Positions 24,020 to 31,739 of a DNA stretch of 64,000 nucleotides are shown one piece after another. The notes under the pieces are model-generated. The model was not told the origin of the DNA and ran no database searches. It saw nothing but the letters and a program-made list of their open reading frames with translations. The number at the start of each line of letters is the position of its first letter. The first letter of the stretch is position 1. The DNA is from Eubacteriaceae bacterium (GTDB lineage: Bacteria > Bacillota > Clostridia > Oscillospirales > Acutalibacteraceae), in the NCBI GenBank assembly GCA_021770095.1, contig JAETRQ010000005.1:1-64000 (forward strand). The letters run 5' to 3'. The position numbers were made by a program, and so were the translations under genes.

Positions 24020-25393
24020 ATGGCTTATATAGGAGAATTTAAAGTATATGAGGATATAATTCAAGAGATGTCCGTTGTATATCAACACGACAAGAGACCG
24101 TGGATGATTGGCTTTAGTGGAGGTAAAGACTCTACTCTTTTGTGCTGTCTTGTTATGGAAATGCTACAGCGTCTTCCTGTAGAAAAAAGAAATAAAACCG
24201 TGTATATCGTTTCATCAGATACTATGGTTGAAAATCCAATTGTCAGGGATTATATGCATCGTATGTCAGATATGATCAACAATGTCGGTGCGGAACTTAA
24301 TGTCAAAGCAGATATTATTTACCCTAAAGTTGAGGACTCGTTCTGGTGTAAAGTTATAGGTTTGGGATATCCTACGCCGGAACCTCCTGGATTCAGATGG
24401 TGTACAGAGCGTTTAAAGATACATCCTATGAACGCTTATACGCTAGAAACTATAAAGAATAATGGTGAGGTCATATTACTGCTAGGCGTCCGCAAAGCAG
24501 AAAGCACCTACAGAGCTAATAATATTCGTTCTAGAGAAATCGAAGGAAAACTTCTTGTTCCTCATAATGACATAGAAAATGCTTATGTCTATAATCCGTT
24601 AACGGAAATTCCGAACGAAGATGTGTGGAAATTTCTTCTCAAAGGGGACGCCATCTCTCCTTGGGGTTCTGATAATAAATATCTTTTTTCTCTTTATCAA
24701 GGTGAAAACCTCGGCGAAGAGCAAAGTGTTATTGGTGAAATCGATAAAGATAAAATACCTGTTACAGGCAATTCTCGTTTTGGTTGTTGGATTTGCACTA
24801 TGGTTAAAGAAGATAAGTCATTAAAAGCCTTTATTGATAAAGGTGAAAAATGGCTTATTCCGTTGCGTGATTATCGTAACTGGATGCTTGAAATGCGCTC
24901 AACTCCAGGTGCACGAGAATACAAAAGAAGAAACGGTGCTATGTATAGAAAGGCGGACGGTAATCTTGGCGAAGGACCCTTTACAATGGAAACCCGACAG
25001 GAAATGCTTCGTCGGTTGTTACAGCTGGAGGTTGACACAGGATTATCCCTTATCACGATTGAAGAACTGAAATATATAGATTTCTTGTGGGACAGCGAAG
25101 GAGACTTAACTCGTCGCAAGCTGGTTGATATCTACTACGAAACAACCGGAAAACGACTGCCTTGGGATCAATATAAAGTATCTGTATTTCCCCAAGAAGT
25201 GATTGACGAAATCCATAAATTGTGCGAAGAGAATCAAATTGAATTTGAACTGATTTCAAAGCTTATTATCGAAATTGAGGCAAACAAGAATTATACCAAG
25301 AGTTCTATGGTTACCAAAGCGTTCGATAGAATTTTGAACCAAGGCTGGTTGCATTTTGACAGTATTGAGAAGGGGTTAAACAATGAAAATTAA
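24020..25393 (+). CDS. dndC: DNA phosphorothioation protein DndC (PAPS-reductase-like PP-loop ATPase)
   Basis: The 457-aa protein has the PP-loop GFSGGKDSTLL (about 31-41) that binds ATP. It has cysteines in RWCTERLK (about 126) and RFGCWICT (about 254-257) suited to an iron-sulfur cluster. DndC activates DNA backbone positions and works with DndD/DndE and a cysteine desulfurase to place sulfur. GGAG lies 9 nt before the ATG at 24020. It overlaps dndD by 11 nt. No dndA desulfurase is in the window, so a host IscS-type enzyme is expected to serve. Confidence 0.92.
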   Translation: MAYIGEFKVYEDIIQEMSVVYQHDKRPWMIGFSGGKDSTLLCCLVMEMLQRLPVEKRNKTVYIVSSDTMVENPIVRDYMHRMSDMINNVGAELNVKADIIYPKVEDSFWCKVIGLGYPTPEPPGFRWCTERLKIHPMNAYTLETIKNNGEVILLLGVRKAESTYRANNIRSREIEGKLLVPHNDIENAYVYNPLTEIPNEDVWKFLLKGDAISPWGSDNKYLFSLYQGENLGEEQSVIGEIDKDKIPVTGNSRFGCWICTMVKEDKSLKAFIDKGEKWLIPLRDYRNWMLEMRSTPGAREYKRRNGAMYRKADGNLGEGPFTMETRQEMLRRLLQLEVDTGLSLITIEELKYIDFLWDSEGDLTRRKLVDIYYETTGKRLPWDQYKVSVFPQEVIDEIHKLCEENQIEFELISKLIIEIEANKNYTKSSMVTKAFDRILNQGWLHFDSIEKGLNNEN

Positions 25394-27470
25394 TAATATC
25401 ATTTTGCACAACTTCGGCTCATACGAAGGAACTACAAATTTTGATACTAGACCTTGTGATGGCAGAAATATTGTGTTGATTGGTGGAAAAAACGGTGCCG
25501 GCAAAACTACATTATTCACGGCAATGCGACTCTGCTTATACGGCTACAAAAGTATGGGTTACAAAAATCCGAATTCGTTCTACAACCGTGCTGTTGTTAA
25601 GTTAGTAAACAACACCGCAAAGATAACCAAACCTGCTACTGCCTTTGTTACGATGTGCGTTGAACTTAATAACGGTCAGGGCATGGACTCTTTTTTGTTA
25701 ACCCGTAAATGGGAACTGAATGAGTCGCTCATAGAAACTTTTTCTGTTTTAAAAAATGGAGCGGACTTATCAGAAGATGAAATTGCCGATTTTGAGAAAT
25801 ATGTCGTTTCGTTAATTCCGCCCGAGTTGTTTAATTTATACTTTTTTGACGGTGAAAAAATTGCCAATTTCTTTATGGATGAAGGTAGCAACACCCGAAT
25901 AAAAGAAGCTTTTCTTACGCTTTGTGGCTATGATACTTTCGATATTATGCGTAAAAATTTCAAGAGAATAAGAGCAGGAATCCCTACTTCGGCTCCTGCA
26001 CTTGATGAGTATATTGTAGCTAAAGATGCCCTTGCATCTGCCGAATCATTGTATCACGATTTGACCGATAGGTTGAAGGCTTGCGTTGATGCAATTGCGG
26101 ATTGTGAGGCTACCCTTGATGCGGAAGAGAAAGAATATCATCAAAAAGGCGGTATCACAGAAGAAGAATGGAATCAGAAACTCTATACTCTAAAGGAAGA
26201 AGAAAAAAAGCGTGAAACATACAATGCCTTGCTCAAAAAATGGGCAAATGATGTAATTCCCTTCATTATGCTTCGCAAACAAATTCTCGCACTGAAGGCA
26301 CAGATAGAGAACGAAAACCAGGCATTAAAGTATACCTATTTCTGCGAAGTTCTTAACTCTCCGGCAGTCCAAACCTTGGTGAAAGACAAACTAGCAGAGA
26401 TTGACTCTGCTGCATTTGCTGACTTTGGAACGGAAAAAGAACCTATCCTTAACCTTTCTTTTGAACAGAATTCCCTTATTCTGGCACAAATCAATACGAT
26501 TTTATCATTTGAACAGGATAAAGTAGAAAAATGCAAAAAAGCAATTAAACGTTCTTTGAACCTTACTGCAAAGATTAGAAAAGAGATTGAAAGTAGTAGC
26601 ATAACAAGTGTTCAGGAATATATGAAACGAAGAGCACAGCTTTTTGAAGAAAAGAGCGCATTGCTCGTTCAGCGTGTTGAATTAGAACAACAACTTGTTG
26701 CTCAGAAAGAAGCCTTGACATTGGCAGAACAACAGTTAGGTAAAGTTCAAACTCGCCTTGAGGAAGAATTGAAGAAAGCATCTATTAACGATATTTCCGC
26801 TAGAGCCATTGTTATGCTCGATAAATTGCAAGAAATTCTTTATCGCCGTCAAATTGATAAGGTAGAAAACTGCTTCCGCAAAGAAATTCGTACCTTGATG
26901 CGAAAAACGCATTTTATCGACGATATATACATTGACGATAATTTCAACACCCATATCTATCGTACAGAGAAAGTATCAATAGAAAAAATTCGCAAAGCAT
27001 TAAAAACAAATACCGAAGAACAGCTTTTAGCATTTTGGGGTGCTAAAGCTATGCAAACACTGTATAAAAAGGCAAATTCAAATGATTACAATGATATGTG
27101 CAAATACTTTGAATCAGTTGATATCAAATCTCTATCATTGCAAATAGAAATTGATAAGGCATCTTTATCTAACGGAGAAAAACAAATTTTTATTATGGCA
27201 CTATACTACTCTCTTGTTAGTTTGTGCAATCATGAATTACCTTTTGTAATCGACACCCCTTTTGCTCGAATTGATACAGAACACCGACACAATATATCAA
27301 AGCACTTTTTCAGCGAATTAAAAGGGCAAGTATTTATTCTTTCGACAAATGAGGAAATCAACAGTTCTCATGTTCAAATTCTTAAAGATAAAATTGCTGC
27401 TACATATATGCTTGAAAACTCGGACAACAAGCGTACGGTTGTAGTGAAGAATTCTTATTTCGAGGTGTAG
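25383..27470 (+). CDS. dndD: DNA phosphorothioation ATPase DndD
   Basis: The 695-aa SMC/Rad50-like ATPase has Walker A GGKNGAGKTTLF (about 34-45), the DndD hallmark YFFDGEKIANFF, two coiled-coil arms (about 215-560), signature SNGEKQIFIMALY, and Walker B FVIDTPFARIDTEHR (about 620). DndD is thought to nick or reshape DNA with DndC/E during sulfur insertion, using ATP. It overlaps dndC and is followed one base later by dndE, as in other dnd operons. Confidence 0.92.
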   Translation: MKINNIILHNFGSYEGTTNFDTRPCDGRNIVLIGGKNGAGKTTLFTAMRLCLYGYKSMGYKNPNSFYNRAVVKLVNNTAKITKPATAFVTMCVELNNGQGMDSFLLTRKWELNESLIETFSVLKNGADLSEDEIADFEKYVVSLIPPELFNLYFFDGEKIANFFMDEGSNTRIKEAFLTLCGYDTFDIMRKNFKRIRAGIPTSAPALDEYIVAKDALASAESLYHDLTDRLKACVDAIADCEATLDAEEKEYHQKGGITEEEWNQKLYTLKEEEKKRETYNALLKKWANDVIPFIMLRKQILALKAQIENENQALKYTYFCEVLNSPAVQTLVKDKLAEIDSAAFADFGTEKEPILNLSFEQNSLILAQINTILSFEQDKVEKCKKAIKRSLNLTAKIRKEIESSSITSVQEYMKRRAQLFEEKSALLVQRVELEQQLVAQKEALTLAEQQLGKVQTRLEEELKKASINDISARAIVMLDKLQEILYRRQIDKVENCFRKEIRTLMRKTHFIDDIYIDDNFNTHIYRTEKVSIEKIRKALKTNTEEQLLAFWGAKAMQTLYKKANSNDYNDMCKYFESVDIKSLSLQIEIDKASLSNGEKQIFIMALYYSLVSLCNHELPFVIDTPFARIDTEHRHNISKHFFSELKGQVFILSTNEEINSSHVQILKDKIAATYMLENSDNKRTVVVKNSYFEV

Positions 27471-27471
27471 T

Positions 27472-27849
27472 ATGATATTTAAAATAAGAACATCAAAAAA
27501 GACAATGAGTATCTTTGAGGAGATAGCGGCAAGCACTAATTATGCACCTTTTATTCTATCAAAACTATCAATTTCGTTATCTATCAAAAGTGAAAAACCT
27601 CTTGAAGATGCAGATTTTAAAACAGATACCTATGGCTTAGAATTAAACCGACAGACAATTACTGCGGAGTGGGACGGTTTGTATAAATGTCTTATTTCTA
27701 TGGCAGAAAAGCGTCACATTGAAGATGATGAATATTTTCAAAAGTATCTAAAAGCACATCTCGATAGAGGTGCAAATATGCTATATAGCGAATTTAAGTA
27801 TAATAAAGACTTTATTCTAGCACTAATAAACGAGAAAAAGGGTATATAA
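27472..27849 (+). CDS. dndE: DNA phosphorothioation protein DndE
   Basis: The 125-aa protein fits the short DndE/DUF1832 family: IRTSKKTMSIFEEIAAST at the start, LSISLSIKSEKP, and a C-terminal RGANMLYSEFKYNKDF. DndE binds DNA, with preference reported for nicked DNA, and is required for modification. It begins one base after dndD and ends 12 bp before the DUF262 gene; the set is clearly one operon. Confidence 0.88.
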   Translation: MIFKIRTSKKTMSIFEEIAASTNYAPFILSKLSISLSIKSEKPLEDADFKTDTYGLELNRQTITAEWDGLYKCLISMAEKRHIEDDEYFQKYLKAHLDRGANMLYSEFKYNKDFILALINEKKGI

Positions 27850-27861
27850 AGGAGAATTAGG

Positions 27862-29746
27862 ATGTCAAACATAAAGGGAACTGTAACAACATTGCGCCAA
27901 TTCCTGTTTAACGTTGAATCTGAAGTTAAAACTGAAGTAAACGGAATAAAATACCCAATTATTTATTTCAAAAAAGACAGAATTTTATCTGTCCCAGACT
28001 ATCAAAGAGAAATCCGTTGGCAAAAAGAAACTTTGTTCTCGCTGATGAATGATATTTCTCGTGGCTCAAAATTTTTAGGAAATATAATTCTATCTTCATT
28101 CGGAGAAAAAGATTTTGAAATAATAGATGGTCAGCAACGTTTAGTTTCGCTTAATATGTTAATTACATACATAAAGTCTCACTATGCAGAACAAATTACT
28201 GACATTGACGAACTTGTCACAATCAATGTCAATTGTTTTGACAAATTTTCCGTATTTCGAGAGGCTGATTATACTTTAAGAAATGTAGATGAATCAATTC
28301 GAGAAGATGTAAAAAAGAGCGACAAGCTTGGACAAATTAAAATACTAAGCGAATTATATTCCTCTATTAGTGAGGAAAAAATTTTAGATACCGTTGCAAA
28401 AGCTGAATCGTTTTTGGAAAATCTAAAAAAATGCACAATAAATGTTATAGTGTCAGACGATGAAGATATGAAAATAAGTACAGAGTACTATATTGATGTG
28501 AACTTGAAAGGTATTAAGTTAGATACCGAAGATATTTTTAAAGGGTATTTATTTTCGCAAGATTCTTCTAAAGAAATCCGAGATTATTGGGTTGAACTCA
28601 AAGAATCTTGGATGAAGTTTAACGAACGATGCAATTGCAAGCCTGAAAAAAGCGTTTATTCATTAACCAAAATACTCGAGCATTACATTTACTGTCATGT
28701 GTTGAGCAAACCAGAATATAAAGATGTTTCAATCAATGAAAAATTCACTCTTGACTCTCCCTGTGAAGTTAATGGCACTAAATACTACCTTGGTGATCAT
28801 GTCATTAAGGTTATTAGAAATAATACCTACATGAAGGAAGTTTTAGTAGGTTCCAAAGAATACATTGACTGTTTAACCGAAATAATTGCGGCAGATGGTG
28901 GTGCTCCAGGTTGCATAAGGGATGGTTGTGCCAAAAATACTCATCTTGAAGTATTATCTTTCTATTTGTGATGGCAAAGCAAAGAAAGCAACTTGCAAAA
29001 ATTTGTATGCTATATATTTTTATAATGTTCTATTCATGCTTTTTGGTGATAAAAAGTCTGATGCAGAAAACATCAAAAGAATCTCCAGAAGTACCGAATA
29101 TTATCCGGAAGTGGTTAAAGCAATTAAAAATTTCTTCGAAGATGGAAATATATCTGAGTCACGACAAATCGCTATTGCAAAATGGAACAGTAATTATGAA
29201 AACGAAGCTTTACAATATAAATGTAAATCGTTGGCTACCATTTATAACTATTTTACAATAAATAATAATTCAGTAGAGATTTCATCAAGTGACGATGTTT
29301 ATAATTTTTTAAGTGATGAGGATGTCTACAATATTGAGCATTTTATAGTAAATGGTTCCGGAAGTACTACTTATGTAGATGGTAAAGATAACTATGAATT
29401 GCCTGACAGTGTCAAAAAGTATAGTGCATATATCTTCAACTTTATTTTTGTCCCCAAAAGCATTAACAATGATATTTTCAAGAACTATTCCGTTCGCACA
29501 AAAATGGAGTTGTTATCTAAATCCAATCGTACTTCTGAAATAAAGTGTGAATATTCAAAAATGATTATAGATATAGTTAAAGATATGTTTGCTGACGAAG
29601 TAACAATTACTGATTTGAATGATTCAGAACAAAAAGAACTAGATAAATATTGGTTAGTAACATTTAAAAATGAGTATTCTCGTTTCACTTCAAGGGTAAT
29701 TGACAAATTATTAGATCATTTTTCAAATACCCACACAGATAAATAG
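27862..29746 (+). pseudogene. DUF262/DUF1524 nuclease (GmrSD/SspE-like), frameshifted
   Basis: Two overlapping frames (27862-28971 and, one base forward, 28922-29746) make one protein of about 625 aa. The first part is a DUF262 ParB-like NTPase domain with IIDGQQRLVSLN (about 87-98) and DYQREIRW. The second ends in a DUF1524-type HNH region (NIEHFIVN, then IFNFIFVPKSINNDIF and KMELL). Such proteins sense modified DNA and cut, as SspE does with phosphorothioate. The frame shift falls within about 28922-28971 (an A5 run and T-rich stretch are there). It may be a true break, a reversible slip or a sequence error. Confidence 0.75.
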
Positions 29747-29758
29747 TCTTTAAGCAAT

Positions 29759-29795
29759 AAATCACAACCGTTTTGCTAATCTACGGTTGTGATTT
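29759..29795. terminator. Bidirectional terminator at the end of the dnd operon
   Basis: AAATCACAACCGT (29759-29771) pairs perfectly with ACGGTTGTGATTT (29783-29795). It lies between the convergent DUF262 gene and tnpV. Confidence 0.7.
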
Positions 29796-29799
29796 TCAA

Positions 29800-30042
29800 T
29801 TATATGCAATTTATTTCTTTTACGACAATCTCAGTTGCTCTACTACGAGTATTATTCATCCTCCTCACCCATGCCATTTGGTCGGCAGCTTTGAGTTGTT
29901 CGGTCACATATCGTTTGTGCCTTAATGCCCACACGCCGATATTACCCGTTTCTTTTTCCGCCGGTAAAGCTAGGTTCGGCAGTAGATAATCGCCTTGTTG
30001 CGTGTATGTACCGCCGAGTTGTTCAAATAATGTGTCAGTCAT
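29800..30042 (-). CDS. tnpV: TnpV-family transposon-encoded protein
   Basis: The 80-aa protein has the TnpV layout: LFEQLGGTYTQQGDYLLPNL, then GVWALRHKRYVTEQ. TnpV proteins are short accessory proteins of clostridial mobile elements with unknown function. The frame is open further upstream, but the ATG at 30042 has AAAGGAGG 8 nt before it, which decides the start. It ends facing the dnd operon. The gap 30043-30198 holds no other gene. Confidence 0.75.
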   Translation of the reverse strand: MTDTLFEQLGGTYTQQGDYLLPNLALPAEKETGNIGVWALRHKRYVTEQLKAADQMAWVRRMNNTRSRATEIVVKEINCI

Positions 30043-30198
30043 AGTAAAAACCTCCTTTGCACTTATATTGTACAAAGGGGGCTGCGTAAAGTCGAATGTG
30101 CGATTTATGAATTTGCATATATCGCCAGTGCCAAAAAATACAGCGAATATTTCCAAACTTGTGCCACTTTTTACAGCGAACATAGCGAATATTCACTC

Positions 30199-30780
30199 TT
30201 ATGTTTTTAATCCTCGTATCACTTGCCAACGAGGGAATTCTTGAAGCACTCGGATATGCCAATCGGATTTTCGGGTGATAGTGCGAAAGTATTTTGAGCA
30301 AAAGAATTCTATTAAATAGACTTTCGGAATGTGATTCATATTGTTTCGCTTAAACGCTTTAAGATGTCCTTTCCTGCACCAATCATTTATTGACGTTGTA
30401 CCGTAACCAATTACTTTTGATATTTCGGTCGCAGTCAGCACATCAGGATATTGTGCAAAAAGTTCCGTGTAATACAGCTTCATATTTTCAAGAACCTGTT
30501 CGGGTACTTCGGTTTTCATTTTCACTGTATAGTTCCCCTTGTACCACCCAGCCGGTGCTGAATAGGATTCGGGAAATACTTTTCTCTTTTCAAGATATGT
30601 AATAACATCGGCCTTTTTGATTTTGTAACAGCGAGTTTTCTTGCCTGTGTATTCACACGGTATCTTTCCGCTGCGAAGCAGATACAAAGCCGTTGATTTG
30701 CTGATGTGGCAGATTTGATAGAGTTGGTCTTTGGTAATAATATCGGGAATCAAATCCCAGTTGATTGCGGTTTCATTCAT
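30199..30780 (-). CDS. Double helix-turn-helix protein near attR
   Basis: The 193-aa protein has two excisionase/MerR-like winged-helix regions: ITKDQLYQICHISKSTALYL with CYKIKKADVITYL (about 15-65) and LTATEISKVIGYGTTSINDW with HIPKVYLIEFF (about 115-165). It may act as a DNA-bending directionality factor or regulator for tnpV. It is the last gene before attR and transcribes inward. Confidence 0.7.
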   Translation of the reverse strand: MNETAINWDLIPDIITKDQLYQICHISKSTALYLLRSGKIPCEYTGKKTRCYKIKKADVITYLEKRKVFPESYSAPAGWYKGNYTVKMKTEVPEQVLENMKLYYTELFAQYPDVLTATEISKVIGYGTTSINDWCRKGHLKAFKRNNMNHIPKVYLIEFFCSKYFRTITRKSDWHIRVLQEFPRWQVIRGLKT

Positions 30781-30853
30781 AGCAATACACCTCGTAAATA
30801 TTTTTGTCGGTGTTGGTTTTCCCGTGTATTGCCGTTGTTGATGTGTTTATTCT

Positions 30854-30895
30854 GTTCTTTCCGCAGTTCTTTCCAAAATAGTGCCTGTTCTTTCC
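30854..30895. repeat. Right-end GTTCTTTCC repeats (candidate integrase arm sites)
   Basis: Three direct copies of GTTCTTTCC lie at 30854-30862, 30866-30874 and 30887-30895, spaced 12 and 21 bp. They match those near attL and lie about 160 bp inside the attR core. The stretch 30784-31051 holds no gene. Confidence 0.65.
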
Positions 30896-31051
30896 GAAAA
30901 CAGCGAAAATGCCGTTATTCGAACTTTCCTTTATTTATCGGGATTTCAGCGGCACAACCGTCAAAAAGCCTTTAATATCAAGCATTTTCGGCGAATACGA
31001 AGTATCCCGAAACTGCCTTCAAAAATCACTAAACAGCCATTAACCCATAAA

Positions 31052-31060
31052 ACTCGAAAT
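31052..31060. other. attR core (ACTCGAAAT)
   Basis: Second copy of the 9-bp core at the right boundary. Downstream is the chromosomal 3' half of tRNA-Ser. Confidence 0.85.
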
Positions 31061-31109
31061 CCATCGTGTGAGCAATCACCCGTGGGTTCAAATCCCACCC
31101 ACTCCGCCA
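31052..31109 (+). pseudogene. 3' half of host tRNA-Ser(CGA)
   Basis: It contains the 3' side of the anticodon stem (TCCAT), a variable arm, T arm GTGGG/CCCAC around TTCAAAT, acceptor strand CCACTCC, discriminator G and CCA (31107-31109). Sequence upstream does not form a tRNA 5' half; the true partner is 4191-4231. Without that partner it has no promoter and is inert. Confidence 0.9.
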
Positions 31110-31114
31110 TATGA

Positions 31115-31163
31115 AATACCTATAACGATCCGAACCATTAAGAGTTGGACAGTTATAGGTATT
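31115..31163 (+). terminator. Terminator of the split tRNA-Ser gene
   Basis: AATACCTATAAC (31115-31126) pairs perfectly with GTTATAGGTATT (31152-31163), followed by CTTTATTTTT. It is the orphaned terminator of the host tRNA gene. Confidence 0.7.
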
Positions 31164-31194
31164 CTTTATTTTTCCTTGATTTTTTGATTGTATC

Positions 31195-31222
31195 TTGTAT
31201 ATATTTTTGACTATGTTATAAT
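31195..31222 (+). promoter_or_regulatory. Promoter of the small deoxyribosyltransferase-like gene
   Basis: TTGTAT (31195-31200) and TATAAT (31217-31222) with a 16-bp spacer, 38 bp before the ATG. Confidence 0.45.
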
Positions 31223-31259
31223 CGAATTGATAAATAGTAATTTGAGAGGATTACAATAA

Positions 31260-31553
31260 ATGAAAGTAATAACAATATGCGGAAGTTTAAAATTTCAAAA
31301 AGAAATGATGATAGTTGCAGAAAAATTGGTTTTAGAAGGTAATTGCGTTCTTACACCAGTTTATCCAATATTAGAAAATTTAGAAAAGACAGAGGAGCAA
31401 CTTGAAAAATTAAAAGAAGCACATTTTAAGAGGATAGAATTATCGGACTCAGTATATGTAATAAATAAAGATAACTATATTGGAAAAAGCACAAAATCAG
31501 AAATAGAATATGCCAAAAAGTTAGGAAAAGAAATCATATATTTAGAAAGATAA
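31260..31553 (+). CDS. Small nucleoside 2-deoxyribosyltransferase-like protein
   Basis: The 97-aa protein has a compact Rossmann-like layout: VITICGSLKFQKEMM, a middle RIELSDSVYVINKDNYIG, and TKSEIEYAKKLGKEIIYL. This matches the short nucleoside deoxyribosyltransferase/DUF4406-like superfamily. Catalytic role is uncertain. GAGAGG precedes the start. It is the first chromosomal gene after attR, with its own promoter. Confidence 0.6.
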   Translation: MKVITICGSLKFQKEMMIVAEKLVLEGNCVLTPVYPILENLEKTEEQLEKLKEAHFKRIELSDSVYVINKDNYIGKSTKSEIEYAKKLGKEIIYLER

Positions 31554-31637
31554 ATTACAATTTGTCTTTAAGAATAAAATGGTTCAAATACATATAATCA
31601 ATTGCAAAATATATTTTTTGTATTCTTCAGATAAAAC

Positions 31638-31668
31638 AAAAATCCGTTCTGTGAGAGAACGGATTTTT
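31638..31668. terminator. Bidirectional terminator between convergent genes
   Basis: AATCCGTTCT (31641-31650) pairs with AGAACGGATT (31656-31665), flanked by A and T runs so that it can serve both the plus-strand small gene and the minus-strand MATE gene. Confidence 0.75.
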
Positions 31669-31739
31669 ACTTTATGTTTTACTTTGTCTTTTAATTTAGC
31701 AAAGCAAAAAGATAGTATGACGAATATTTTAAACGGATA

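Larger units (their letters stand above)
4223..31060. mobile_element. Integrative mobilizable element carrying a phosphorothioation defence island
   Basis: The element is bounded by 9-bp ACTCGAAAT cores, giving an excised unit of 26,829 bp. The left end holds a complete tRNA-Ser, the integrase (pointing to attL), a ParB-like protein, relaxase, MobC, a RepA-like ATPase and a small HTH protein. The right part holds DUF6076-like, Fic, Mrr-like and dnd genes, then TnpV and an HTH protein near attR. No VirB4, VirD4 or other transfer-channel gene is visible, so transfer would depend on a helper. Repeats at both ends resemble arm sites for the integrase. Confidence 0.88.

Noticed and set aside
30043-30183. 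N-terminal extension of tnpV
   Set aside because: The extra 47 residues do not fit TnpV, and AAAGGAGG lies directly before the internal ATG at 30042.
4462-31051. Type IV secretion genes that would make the element an ICE
   Set aside because: No VirB4-, VirD4- or VirB6-like protein is seen; only relaxase, MobC and accessory genes are present.
31052-31109. A complete tRNA gene at the right end
   Set aside because: Sequence before 31052 cannot form the acceptor, D or anticodon 5' strands; it is only a 3' half.
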